Origin: a virus
Length of the DNA: 27,691 nt
IMG/VR virus record: IMGVR_UViG_3300039191_000363
Location: 1 to 27,691 of that record
Reading direction: 5' to 3' (one strand)
Part shown: piece after piece, positions 16,301 to 23,419 of the stretch
Layout of the letters: each line of letters begins with the position of its first letter
Numbering within the stretch: position 1 is the stretch's first letter
Program-made: the position numbers and the translations under genes
Notes under the pieces: generated by a model
What the model saw: only the letters and a program-made list of their open reading frames with translations
Database searches by the model: none
Told to the model about the DNA's origin: nothing

Positions 16301-16461
16301 GCGGTCTGCACCTGTTCCACCGCCGGGCGGATGAACTGGTTGGCCGATCCAAGGATATCCTGGAACGCTGCGAAGGTCTGTTCGCGCCCGCGACCAAGCT
16401 CCGCGCGAGGGGAAACCTGGGGCGTGACAAGGGCAGGGCCATAGCGGCGAATTGAAGGCAT
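13306..16461 (-). CDS. Very large ejection protein with N-terminal lytic transglycosylase domain (1051 aa)
   Basis: Residues about 98-230 form a soluble lytic transglycosylase (SLT/goose-lysozyme-like) domain: VDPGVLSVIASLESSFDPNA with catalytic Glu124, then SSAGGLFQFIDGTAAQYGV and IYLAHQQGAQGAINLL. The remaining roughly 800 residues are long charged helices with few Cys and little hydrophobic character. This matches the plan of T7 gp16 and other ejected podovirus proteins, which open the peptidoglycan at infection and form part of the DNA channel. The N-terminus (MPSIRRYGPALVTPQ) is basic. The stop overlaps the next start. I am confident about the enzyme domain and the virion role. Confidence 0.85.
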   Translation of the reverse strand: MPSIRRYGPALVTPQVSPRAELGRGREQTFAAFQDILGSANQFIRPAVEQVQTARGEQEALAAVDERGPQWGLRQLRGQDTSVTMGAQGDGLQPGPTRVRAAITRAGEAHGVDPGVLSVIASLESSFDPNAQNPNSSAGGLFQFIDGTAAQYGVANRFDVDQAADAGARFTRDNMSTLATALGRQPTVGEIYLAHQQGAQGAINLLTAGPRLASSVVGREAVRLNGGDPGTMSAQDFANLWIRKAEERAGREGITVSVPGTPEYELETLNSSTFEPRLPFTVRDAAFNRAADRVITARATSAMEEGMRAAMQRADGDLGQLREELESVRAQVMSELPQEMPGLATELQSQFDRGRIAAERQAVELSQRRVMARQEEALGQIVTTTRSEAERLALTGATAAELADHMAQASDTLAQFGPREGFEIAGRTYPADPTRAGTMTPDAIATNMAEITMGARHLMIEADFMRSAAPGQYVDEFRQQVFSGNSPLPAGESLEMLRSMESRARSTESARRTAAEAERRRLEQGMTDTINAYVSMGEAGVPVAIPQEERARIMSALSPYPDLQREAQLEFQVADAQVATHGMTGDELMRYVERVRGDMSDAADRGDLDLGGAAIIESLQDRIKQVQDAVSAETVGLPLIEQLAMNGARAEDVDYDGLRAQAAGNQDVLAAINEVEAFHRDVETLRGMSAAERDAVLEDARASLAVLAAQGQGYGAEALTTQRVIERLGEWSEHRRGMATNEPVRFARSVGVELPSLAEAEDMEQVGSIISQRVDLLAPHTRPEGVDHPVPLTQAELDGISEVFQNGSRAQRAAFLGSVAEMGEDQAMAIFSRIGQSEPVIYAAGAVYSMGNQQAAGVILRGAVDTRLEGGGATDLAVARETILAPLLEADMIAPEGIRDLDTTALAYARGLAMAEGGRAIETGDLETGYRMALGEQADGTGGLAETRYGFTLLPPGWDAGRVNRMIGGTMLGGGLTDERLTEIARGLVVDRFGRPMSADELERSIDRDQGLRPSPDDPNILVPVDAEGAVFLTDDGDQRGILTFDLREFD

Positions 16462-16464
16462 GGT

Positions 16465-17043
16465 TTACCCCGTCAGTTGATACGCATCGAGGCCGATCTG
16501 TGCCGCGCGACCGAAGCCGCCCAACATTGAGGATCGCGCCTCGGACATGAGGCCCCGCGCACGAAGGCGGGACATTGCGGCGCGGTTGTCCGCGTTCTGC
16601 CTGGTCACGTCCAGGTTCCGCTCGGCCAGGCGCTTGGTGCTTTCGGCCACGTTCACCGGCGTGCCCACGCCAATGTCGAGCCCGTTGGCAAGCTGGATCA
16701 CCTTTTGCTCGCCCGCCAGCTCGGCATATTCCCGCGCCAGGTCACGCGCCTGGCCCGCACCTGCCGCCTGTTCCTGGAGCGCCTGCGTCCTGGCGAACGC
16801 GGCCTGGTCCTTTGCTGCCCGGCTCGCGGCCACACCCTGCCCGATTGCCGCCAGGGCCGAGCCTGCGCTTAGAACCTGGGACAACGTGACGAGACCAGAG
16901 CCCGCCGCAGCGGCCCCAGCTCCTGCCGCCGCGGCCCCAGCTCCTGCCGCAGCGGCCCCAGCTCCCGCCGCAGCGGCCCCAGCTCCCGCCGCCGCCCCTG
17001 CGCTGGATACCGCCGTCCCGATTGCCATGAAAACTGTTGCCAT
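16465..17043 (-). CDS. Internal virion protein, Ala/Gly repeat near N-terminus (192 aa)
   Basis: The start is preceded by AGGAGG. After MATVFMAIGTAV comes a run of 7-residue AGAAAAG units (about residues 16-47), then a hydrophobic helix (LSQVLSAGSALAAIGQGVAA) and a helical remainder rich in Ala, Arg and Gln (ASRAAKDQAAFARTQALQEQ). Size, Ala-rich helices and position directly before the transglycosylase gene recall T7 gp14-like or other small ejection proteins, some of which insert in the outer membrane. The repeat makes the N-terminus unusually flexible or membrane-active. Family assignment is by architecture, not by a firm motif. Confidence 0.7.
   Translation of the reverse strand: MATVFMAIGTAVSSAGAAAGAGAAAAGAGAAAAGAGAAAAGAGAAAAGSGLVTLSQVLSAGSALAAIGQGVAASRAAKDQAAFARTQALQEQAAGAGQARDLAREYAELAGEQKVIQLANGLDIGVGTPVNVAESTKRLAERNLDVTRQNADNRAAMSRLRARGLMSEARSSMLGGFGRAAQIGLDAYQLTG
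16904..16994 (-). repeat. 21-bp tandem repeats coding for AGAAAAG units
   Basis: On the plus strand the phrase CGGCCCCAGCTCC recurs at 16911, 16932, 16953 and 16974, a strict 21-base period with a few third-position changes (TGCCGC versus CGCCGC). It gives four 7-residue units plus a shorter leading copy in the internal virion protein. In-frame slippage could change copy number. Confidence 0.9.
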
Positions 17044-17052
17044 GCCCGCCTC

Positions 17053-19608
17053 CTAAAATCTCACGTCGTAGGTTATCGACCGCAGGAGGAACGGCATAGG
17101 CTCGATCTGCGTGATCTCCACCGTCGGCTCCTTCTGCCAGCGGCCGAGCCCGCCGATCCGCTTTGGCCCCGTGAATAGAACCTCCTCCAGCGTCGGGTCC
17201 ATCAACCCGCTGTCGTAATTCTGGAGCGACACTTGCCGCGCCCGCCCGCCGTCGTGCCCCGTGATCGCCACCGCTCCGGTGCGTTGGAGCTGGAGAAGCG
17301 CGCGGAAGATGCGCATGTTCTGCATTGTCGGGGAAAGCTCGCTCCGGCCCTTGTAGGGGTGTAGCACGATCCTCGGCACCTGCTTGAGCCCGACCTCGGC
17401 CGAGGTGGCAAAGGACGCCGTGCCAAGGTCGATTGAGCCCGAGGACACCGTGAACGCGCCAAGCGGCAGGCCGTCACCATGCACCTCGACCACCTGCCCC
17501 TCAAGCCAAGGATAAGCCGACACGTCGATGGTCGAGCCAGCGCCCGAGATCGAGATGCTACAATCCGACATGAACCCATCATCGAACTGCTCAAGGAAGT
17601 GCCACGTCGCGCCGGTCAGATCGCGCTCGACCATTGCGAAGGCGTCACCGGCCTGCGTCGAGGAAAACTCCAGAGGCGTGCCTTGCGTCTTGACGCGGAA
17701 AAAGCCCGTCACCTGCTGCACGCGGTCAATCACAACCATGGCGGCTGGCACCTGGTTGCCGTTCCGGTCGGCCCCGGTGTTGGCAACCAAAAGGATAGTC
17801 GGCTCGTCCACGTCGCGCGCCAGGCGCAGCACCAAGCGTCGCGGCGACGACATGAGGTGCCCAGCCAAGAGCGATACCGGCTCTGCCGAATAGCTCTGCT
17901 CGGTGTCGGTGAACAGATACTCGCGCAGAGCTCGACCGTTGCGATCCACGAACAGCGTGCCACCCTGCACGTCCACCGGATTTACGTTGGCACTGGAGCC
18001 ATGGCGGCTCGTGACCTTGAGTGCGATATTGTCGATGGTGATTGGCTCGTCGGGCACATAAAGCTCGGCCGAGCTGGTGAAGATTTGCAGGTGCCGTCCA
18101 GGGTAAATATTCTGGATTGTCACCTGCTCGTCAATGTTCGGTGCGACCACAATCGGAGACGCTGCTACCGGGTCTGCATCCTCCTTGAAGTCGAACAGCG
18201 CGCCCGCCCGGCTGGCCACAATCACATCAGGTCGAGCCTTGAAGCCGCCCATCCAATGCCGTCCCTGATAGAACGTGCCGCAGCTCGGATAGCCGCGCGT
18301 GGCGCTCCAGAGCGCGTCAAAGTCTTTCTTGCCGAACTGCTTGCGGGACAGCACCACCGTGCCGTCGCCGGTCAAAATGTCGATCACCAGGATCGGCCAG
18401 GATATCTTGCCATCCTTGCCGGTAAATTCGACCTCAAGCTCTGCGTTCGCGCCCGATCCCTCACTGATCCGCACGGTCACGGAGGTGATATCTGGCAGGC
18501 TTTCGATTGCCGTCTCTAGGTTCGCCGCGTTGGTCGATGCGGTGTTGGTCCAGCTTATCTCGTCGCTGGCCGCGCCATTGTATTCGACCAAGAGCTTGTG
18601 ACCACTATTCATGTCATCGAACCGCAAGAACTGGATTTCGTTCTCGCCGCCGCCGGTATCCTCGTCGTCAAAGGAGAACTCGGTTATGGTGTCGAACTCC
18701 AGAGGGCTTGACCGCCAGTCTTGGTCGCTACCCAGCCGCTGCACGATGTAAGGCGGCTGGTCCTGGTGGTAGAGGATCAGCGTGTCCAGGTTCGGCGCGG
18801 CCTTGATCGAGGCCACCTGCGCGGCCGTGTGCGGGATCGGTGTTGCCGCCATCCATGCGCCGCTCAATCCGTCGAACACGTCGCAGCACCCCCCGATCAT
18901 TACCAGGATATACTCGTCCTCTATGCTTGTCGTCAGGCGGTGCATGGAGAACGCCTCGACCGTGCCGCCAGAGCTGTAGCCTGCCTCGATCTGCATTTCC
19001 ACGCCGGACAGCTCGACTGTGGCACCTTTGAGATCGAGCGCCGAGGCATTGTCTACGATCACACGCCAATAGCGCGCCGTTCCCAAGAGCGTGTCAGGAG
19101 CTGCGCCGAAACGTCGATCATAAGAGATATTGCCAACGGAGATGGATGCCACATCTGACCAGGTAGAGCCGTCCGAGCTGGTCTGGAGCGTGAGATTTGC
19201 CGTTGAGATACCGGCCGGCAAGCTGCCGATCCGAAGATCGCGCGCATCAAACAAAGACACCGCCTGCGCGCTGCCCAAGTCCAGCCTAGCGATCTCGTAT
19301 TCCGTCGCTGTGCCCACGCCTCCAGTCTCCAGGAGCGTGTTGCGGTCGCCGTCGGTCAGGTTCGCGGCCGTGCCGCCGTTTGCGGCCGTGACGGTTGCGC
19401 CGCCCAGGCTGATCGAGGAGATCGGGCCACGCTGGAGCGCGCGGAAGCGCCAGCCCTCGCGCCGCTTGGCCCCGCCTTGGGGCAGAGGCACCGCGTTCTC
19501 GATGATGCGCGCCGAGTTGTAGAAGAACGCCACATCTTCGCGGCTCCAGAGGAGCGGATCGAACTCGCCTGCGGAAAGGCTGGTCTGGACATGGCGGCTG
19601 GTGGGCAT
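17053..19608 (-). CDS. Tail nozzle / tail tubular protein B, T7 gp12-like (851 aa)
   Basis: The open frame runs up to 19872, but ATG 19608 overlaps the TGA of the adaptor gene and begins MPTSRHVQTSLSAGEFDPLL. That is the expected start of this family, with SREDVAFFYNSARIIENAVP and GGAKRREGWRF soon after. The upstream extension is an Arg/Pro-rich shadow. The rest is beta-rich, as in the beta-propeller nozzle that closes the short tail below the adaptor ring. Residues around 455-540 contain a GMEFKARPD-like region typical of these proteins, with MGGFKARPDVIVASRAG visible. The gene follows the adaptor directly, as in T7-like and BPP-1-like phages. Confidence 0.8.
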   Translation of the reverse strand: MPTSRHVQTSLSAGEFDPLLWSREDVAFFYNSARIIENAVPLPQGGAKRREGWRFRALQRGPISSISLGGATVTAANGGTAANLTDGDRNTLLETGGVGTATEYEIARLDLGSAQAVSLFDARDLRIGSLPAGISTANLTLQTSSDGSTWSDVASISVGNISYDRRFGAAPDTLLGTARYWRVIVDNASALDLKGATVELSGVEMQIEAGYSSGGTVEAFSMHRLTTSIEDEYILVMIGGCCDVFDGLSGAWMAATPIPHTAAQVASIKAAPNLDTLILYHQDQPPYIVQRLGSDQDWRSSPLEFDTITEFSFDDEDTGGGENEIQFLRFDDMNSGHKLLVEYNGAASDEISWTNTASTNAANLETAIESLPDITSVTVRISEGSGANAELEVEFTGKDGKISWPILVIDILTGDGTVVLSRKQFGKKDFDALWSATRGYPSCGTFYQGRHWMGGFKARPDVIVASRAGALFDFKEDADPVAASPIVVAPNIDEQVTIQNIYPGRHLQIFTSSAELYVPDEPITIDNIALKVTSRHGSSANVNPVDVQGGTLFVDRNGRALREYLFTDTEQSYSAEPVSLLAGHLMSSPRRLVLRLARDVDEPTILLVANTGADRNGNQVPAAMVVIDRVQQVTGFFRVKTQGTPLEFSSTQAGDAFAMVERDLTGATWHFLEQFDDGFMSDCSISISGAGSTIDVSAYPWLEGQVVEVHGDGLPLGAFTVSSGSIDLGTASFATSAEVGLKQVPRIVLHPYKGRSELSPTMQNMRIFRALLQLQRTGAVAITGHDGGRARQVSLQNYDSGLMDPTLEEVLFTGPKRIGGLGRWQKEPTVEITQIEPMPFLLRSITYDVRF

Positions 19609-20246
19609 CAGTAGACCCCTCCAAAGCGCGCGTTCCAGATCGGATCGTGATCGTCCAGGAGGGATCGCGTCGGATCGCCGGTCGCGTCGGCCTCGGTCGC
19701 CGTGCGGAACAGCCCGCCCCGGCCGAACTCGCTCGGGTTGCCATAGGCGATCTGGCGGTGGAGCTGTTCCTTGCTCGCGTTCTCCGTCACCGGCAGCGCT
19801 AGGGTCGCGGCGACGGCCTCGATTGCGAGCGTGTGAAAATAGCCCGGCCATTGGCTTTCTGGCACGCGCCAAATGTATTCAATCACCACCTGGTCGAAGT
19901 CGGTGAACAGCCAGCGCTCCTGGATTTCGTAGAGGAACACTTGGGGCGCGCGCTGCCGCGTCGTGTTGAACACGGACAGAGGCTTTCCCACGCGATCCGT
20001 GCGCAGGGTCGGCATGAGAAAGGCGCGCTTCCATTCGTTGATCGGCGTGCCCGCTGCATCCTCCTCCAGCACCTTGCGGCGCGTGGCGAAGCTCCAGTCG
20101 TGCGATCCAAGGAGCTGGAGGATCGTGGGCTCGTAGAGCTGGTTCACCTTCTCGGCTGTATCGCTGTCCTCCTCAAAAGAGGAAATCGCCGGTTCGCCCA
20201 GGCGAGCCAGCGCTTGCGATGCAACGTCCACTCTGCTGTCGGTCAT
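19608..20246 (-). CDS. Tail adaptor / tail tubular protein A, T7 gp11-like (212 aa)
   Basis: The product (MTDSRVDVASQALARLGEPA) begins with helices (DTAEKVNQLYEPTILQLL, then SHDWSFATRR), the usual head-completion adaptor start. It continues with a beta part (VIEYIWRVPESQWPGYF) and a second helix pair (LAIEAVAATLALPVTEN). Length matches podovirus adaptors that form a 12-mer ring under the portal. It sits just before the nozzle gene and just after a predicted terminator, so its expression depends on read-through or an unseen promoter. The call is based on architecture and position. Confidence 0.8.
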   Translation of the reverse strand: MTDSRVDVASQALARLGEPAISSFEEDSDTAEKVNQLYEPTILQLLGSHDWSFATRRKVLEEDAAGTPINEWKRAFLMPTLRTDRVGKPLSVFNTTRQRAPQVFLYEIQERWLFTDFDQVVIEYIWRVPESQWPGYFHTLAIEAVAATLALPVTENASKEQLHRQIAYGNPSEFGRGGLFRTATEADATGDPTRSLLDDHDPIWNARFGGVY

Positions 20247-20257
20247 GTCAGCCCCCT

Positions 20258-20292
20258 AAGAAAATGGGCCGAGGCCATGACAGCCCCGGCCC
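20258..20292 (-). terminator. Intrinsic terminator or attenuator after the capsid module
   Basis: Arms at 20266-20275 and 20283-20292 pair over ten positions with one A/C mismatch around a 7-base loop. Read on the minus strand the hairpin is followed by ATTTTCTTA, a short U-rich tract. It lies between the small head protein gene and the tail adaptor gene, leaving only about 12 bases before the adaptor ATG. Partial read-through would lower tail gene expression relative to capsid. Confidence 0.65.
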
Positions 20293-20318
20293 GTCCCTCG
20301 CATCCACACCCCAGCGGA

Positions 20319-20570
20319 TTAGGCGAAGGCGTCGATTGCCGCGATGGTCACAACACCGGCACCGCTGATGGCCGAGACGTGTGCATCGAAGTCGGCATCC
20401 GAGGCGTGGATCAGGATGCGATCCCCCACGGTCAAAAGCGCCGCTGCGCTGTTGAAATAGCCCGTGCCCTTGACGGCCGCTTTCGCGTCGGCCCCGGCGT
20501 TGTAGCTGAAAATCTTGATGCCACCGCCGGAGCCACTGTGGTTCTCCAGTCCTTGCAGGTTGAAAGCCAT
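20319..20570 (-). CDS. Small head protein, possible decoration protein (83 aa)
   Basis: GGAG precedes ATG 20570. The product (MAFNLQGLENHSGSGGGIKI) is small and beta-rich: FSYNAGADAKAAV, then GYFNSAAALLTVGDRILIHA, and a hydrophobic VVTIAAIDAFA end. Position directly after the major capsid gene, small size and similarity to short proteins found there in other podoviruses suggest a head decoration or fibre-base protein. Co-transcription with the capsid gene between two terminators fits a protein needed in high copy number. The exact role is not established. Confidence 0.6.
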   Translation of the reverse strand: MAFNLQGLENHSGSGGGIKIFSYNAGADAKAAVKGTGYFNSAAALLTVGDRILIHASDADFDAHVSAISGAGVVTIAAIDAFA

Positions 20571-20599
20571 GTTGCTTCTCCAGGTTCAGTTTCAGGAGA

Positions 20600-20620
20600 G
20601 GGCGAGCGTCAAGCCCGCCC
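20600..20620 (-). other. Hairpin between the capsid and small head protein genes
   Basis: GGGCGAGC (20600-20607) and GCCCGCCC (20613-20620) pair at seven of eight positions around a five-base loop, in the 61-base gap between the two genes. No U-run follows on the minus strand, so it is not a clear terminator. It could stabilise the 3' end of capsid mRNA. Confidence 0.5.
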
Positions 20621-20631
20621 CCTAGTGGCGC

Positions 20632-21480
20632 TTATGCGCCGTCCTCGTCGCAGGTGATCTCGACCACGCCACCGGCGTCGATCTCGATGGAGCCTGCCGA
20701 GAACAGCATGTTGGCGAGCCAGCTCGTCTTGGTCGGGATGTAGTTGACCTCCATCCGCTGATCCATTCCGATGGCGTGCCCGATGGCCGACTTCGCATAG
20801 GCGAAGGTGGTCCGGTCGCCGCCGGTCAGGTCAAGACCGCCCTCTGCACGGGTTGCGATCCACTTGAACGACATGCCCAGGAAGCTGGAGATATCGCCAT
20901 TCACCAGGGCGCGCACCGTGTTGAAGTCCGCGCTCGTCGCCTCGGTTTCCCCGAGGAGCCCTTCGCGGCCGACGTAGGAGCCCACATAGGTGATATCCTC
21001 GTCCTCACCCACGCCGCCGTCGCCCAGAAGGCGCGAGGCGCGGCGCAGCTTGTCCACGTTGAGGTTGGTGTCTGCCCCGCCGATGGAGCTTGCCACGGTC
21101 AGAGTGGTTGCAGTCGCTTCCAGCGCGTCGATGATAAGCTGATCCTCGCGGCGGCTGATTGCCTTGGCGATGGAACCGGCCAGCTCCTCGCGCTCGGAGA
21201 TGTTGGTTTTCGCATCATCGAACACGTCGGTGTATTCGGCGGCGTTCCAATCTTCGAGCGTGACCGTCGCGTTGGTGTGCGCGAGGTTCATCGGCACAAC
21301 GTCGGTCTGCTTCACCCGGCGGGTTGCCAGGCCAGCGGCCAGTTTCGGGAAGCGGTGGGTCGAACCCACAACGCCAGTTTTCACGCGCGTGGTGTCGCGC
21401 AGCTTGCCCATATCCTGATAGGCGTGCTTCACATCAGCGTCAAAGCTGGCGATTGCTGCGGTAGAGAGAGAGGTGGACAT
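20632..21480 (-). CDS. Major capsid protein (282 aa)
   Basis: The ATG at 21480 has AAGGAG seven bases upstream. The protein begins MSTSLSTAAIASFDADVKHA, with a long N-terminal helix, then GSTHRFPKLAAGLATRR and VVPMNLAHTNATVTLEDW. A helix rich in charged residues follows (SIAKAISRREDQLIIDALE), and it ends with SAGSIEIDAGGVVEITCDED. The pattern matches the HK97-fold capsid proteins of the Phage_capsid_2 family seen in BPP-1-like podoviruses. Position after scaffold and before a small head protein supports this. It has its own predicted promoter and is flanked by terminators, as expected for the most abundant virion protein. Confidence 0.85.
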   Translation of the reverse strand: MSTSLSTAAIASFDADVKHAYQDMGKLRDTTRVKTGVVGSTHRFPKLAAGLATRRVKQTDVVPMNLAHTNATVTLEDWNAAEYTDVFDDAKTNISEREELAGSIAKAISRREDQLIIDALEATATTLTVASSIGGADTNLNVDKLRRASRLLGDGGVGEDEDITYVGSYVGREGLLGETEATSADFNTVRALVNGDISSFLGMSFKWIATRAEGGLDLTGGDRTTFAYAKSAIGHAIGMDQRMEVNYIPTKTSWLANMLFSAGSIEIDAGGVVEITCDEDGA

Positions 21481-21588
21481 TGTGTCACTCCTTCAAGGTT
21501 TCAATCGGGGGAGATCGAGGGCCTTGAGGGTCACGGGCCTGTCACAAAAGCCGGGTGCCGTTCCTCGCGGGTCTGCATCTTGTGGTGC

Positions 21589-21617
21589 AATATGCCACCA
21601 GAGACGTGATCTGGCAA
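21589..21617 (-). promoter_or_regulatory. Predicted sigma70-like promoter of the capsid gene
   Basis: On the minus strand TTGCCA (21612-21617) and CATATT (21589-21594) are separated by exactly 17 bases, five of six and four of six matches to the sigma70 consensus. The site is just downstream of the terminator at 21626-21664 and about 110 bases before the capsid ATG. The start of transcription would be near 21581. Prediction only. Confidence 0.45.
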
Positions 21618-21625
21618 GCGCGCAT

Positions 21626-21664
21626 AAAAAAACGCCCCAGCGGGAGGATGTTGCCGGGGCGTTT
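21626..21664 (-). terminator. Rho-independent terminator between scaffold and capsid genes
   Basis: Arms AAACGCCCC (21630-21638) and GGGGCGTTT (21656-21664) pair perfectly over nine bases and continue inward after one mismatch. On the minus strand the stem is followed by an uninterrupted run of seven T (21626-21632, overlapping the stem base). This is a textbook intrinsic terminator placed after the scaffold stop at 21705. It splits the late operon before the capsid gene. Confidence 0.8.
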
Positions 21665-21704
21665 AGGTGAGGGAGGTTTTGTAAAGAGCTTGCGCCCTGT
21701 GATC

Positions 21705-22718
21705 CTATAGCACGCCAGACTTGATCGAGCCAGTGGCTTGCGGCGAGTTGCCAAATGCCTTCTGCATCAGGTGTTGAGCTTCTGCCATTGCTCCGTCCTT
21801 TTCAGAACCGGCTGGCATCCGGCTTGCGGCCGCGTGTTTGGCGTATGCCTCTTGCGGCGTCACCGATCCATCCGCACCGTCGGCCATCGGGATCGGCTTC
21901 TCGCCCATCTCGCCGGTCAGGATGCGGTGAAAGATGCGCGCTGCGCGGCCGGTGCCGACCATTTGGGCGAACTCGGCCATGTCCTGATCGTCTTTCAGCA
22001 CGCCGCGCTGGGCCAGCTTCTCGGCATAGGTGCCGATGGTGTTGACGATGGTGCTGGCTTCCTTCTGGCCGACCTCCTTGACCAGCGACTGCATCTCTTG
22101 CTCGCCGCTGATCTTCTGCGCCTCCTCGTTCGACACGCCGATGGGCATCCCGCCTTCCGCGATCCCGCTCAAGCCCTCGCGCATGAGTTGGGTAAACGCC
22201 TTGTCGGGGATACCGAGCTTGTGCGCCGCCTTGCGGAACGCATCGACATAGGGCTTCGAGGCTTCGCTGTTCAGCTCGTCCGCGATCTTGTCGTCGTCGC
22301 CCTCGGGATCGAACTTGTAGCCGTCGGGATCGTCGGGCACCGCGCCCTCCAGGCTGCTTTCGCCCTTGCCCTTCTGGGACAGCTCGCGCCGCGCGCCCTG
22401 GTAGGCTTTCGTTACCTTCGCCAGCGTCTCGTCAGCCGTTTGGCCCAGGAGATGATCCGGCAGCTCCATGCCGTCAGGCAGCTTCCAGGCATCGCCCTCG
22501 CCTTCACCTTCCTTGCCGCCGGTCTTTTGCTTGGTGGCGAAGTCCAGGATCGAGGAGCCGCCCTGTTCCGATCCATCTCCTTCGCCATCTCCACCTTCGC
22601 CGCCAGCTCCTTCGCCCTGGTCGCCGCTGTCACCGTCTCCGTCGCCTTCGCCCGAACCACTCTTGCCTTCATCGGATGGGCTCCAAACGGGGGCGTGATA
22701 CTGCCAGAATTTCCACAT
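21705..22718 (-). CDS. Scaffolding protein (337 aa)
   Basis: ATG 22718 has AAGGAG nine bases upstream. The N-terminus MWKFWQYHAPVWSPS is followed by a 40-residue Gly/Asp/Glu low-complexity stretch (SGSGEGDGDGDSGD and onward, residues about 20-60). The rest is acidic, Lys/Glu-rich and helical, with a hydrophilic C-terminus. Location between portal-region genes and the capsid gene, high acidity and helical content are typical of podovirus scaffolds that guide procapsid assembly and leave before maturation. No protease motif is visible. The family call is by context and composition. Confidence 0.7.
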   Translation of the reverse strand: MWKFWQYHAPVWSPSDEGKSGSGEGDGDGDSGDQGEGAGGEGGDGEGDGSEQGGSSILDFATKQKTGGKEGEGEGDAWKLPDGMELPDHLLGQTADETLAKVTKAYQGARRELSQKGKGESSLEGAVPDDPDGYKFDPEGDDDKIADELNSEASKPYVDAFRKAAHKLGIPDKAFTQLMREGLSGIAEGGMPIGVSNEEAQKISGEQEMQSLVKEVGQKEASTIVNTIGTYAEKLAQRGVLKDDQDMAEFAQMVGTGRAARIFHRILTGEMGEKPIPMADGADGSVTPQEAYAKHAAASRMPAGSEKDGAMAEAQHLMQKAFGNSPQATGSIKSGVL

Positions 22719-22758
22719 GCACGTCGTCTCCTTGTTCGCTGGGGTGTGGGTTTTCGTG

Positions 22759-23112
22759 TCAGCCCGCGAGGAGCTGGTTCACCTGGTCGCCTACTTCGAT
22801 TTTGGCTTCTCGCAGTCGGGTGACTGCGGGCCATTCGCCGGTGCGGTTGCCGTCCTCGTCAGCGACGAACGCCTGCATATCCAGCTCTTTGATCGCGGCG
22901 TCGATCTCCTCGTTGAGCTTGGTGATCGCGCGCTCGATCCGGCGGCGCGAGCCCCGGTTCACCTTGGAGCGCTTAACCTCTCCCTCGATCAGTGCGGGCT
23001 GGCTGGCTTTCGCTTCCGCGATCTTTGCCTCCAGGTCTGCCACGGTTTCGTTGCTGTCCAGCTCGATCCCAAGGCCCTTGGCCTCCTCGATCAAATCATC
23101 CTTCTTGGCCAT
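22759..23112 (-). CDS. HeH/SAP-like domain protein (117 aa)
   Basis: The frame allows several ATGs; ATG 23112 is preferred because AAGGAG lies six bases before it, while ATG 23118 has the Shine-Dalgarno directly adjacent. Residues 1-35 (AKKDDLIEEAKGLGIELDSN then ETVADLEAKIAEAKA) fit a small helix-extended-helix or SAP-like fold, common in nucleic-acid binding. The rest is a charged helix (RRRIERAITKLNEEIDAAI) and ends in EVGDQVNQLLAG. In other podoviruses a small protein sits here between portal and scaffold. A role in head assembly is a guess. Confidence 0.6.
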   Translation of the reverse strand: MAKKDDLIEEAKGLGIELDSNETVADLEAKIAEAKASQPALIEGEVKRSKVNRGSRRRIERAITKLNEEIDAAIKELDMQAFVADEDGNRTGEWPAVTRLREAKIEVGDQVNQLLAG

Positions 23113-23419
23113 TGCCATCTCCTTCTTGCGCCAGTGTGATGTTGTGAACGATATCGAACACGACTTGCGCCATGCCCTCACGGTAGAACGCTGCCTCGGC
23201 CCCCTGGCCCGGCACGCAGCGCGTCAGGTTGACGTAGCGGTTATACATATCAGCCAGAACCTCGCGCCCGGCAGGCGTCGAGAACACCACCGCGTAAAGC
23301 TCGGGATCGAGTCCCTGCTTGACGGGTGCCTGTGCCTCTGTGCGACGCATGAGATCGCGCCAGGCGTCACTGTCCGCGTTCTGGAATAGGGCGTCGAGCC
23401 CGGTATCACCGTCTGCCAT
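23096..23419 (-). CDS. Bbp19-like small phage protein (107 aa)
   Basis: The gene overlaps the portal stop by 14 bases and the HeH gene start by 17. The product includes YAVVFSTPAGREVLADMYNR and a Gly/Ala segment with AEAAFYREGMAQVVFDIVHN. I recall this pattern from Bbp19-type proteins of BPP-1-like phages, which lie in the same head-gene position. The exact function of that family is not known to me. Identification is by resemblance and position, so moderate. Confidence 0.55.
   Translation of the reverse strand: MADGDTGLDALFQNADSDAWRDLMRRTEAQAPVKQGLDPELYAVVFSTPAGREVLADMYNRYVNLTRCVPGQGAEAAFYREGMAQVVFDIVHNITLAQEGDGNGQEG

Noticed and set aside
19609-19872. N-terminal extension of the tail nozzle frame.
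   Set aside because: Arg/Pro-rich shadow of the adaptor gene; the overlapping ATG at 19608 gives the normal family N-terminus.
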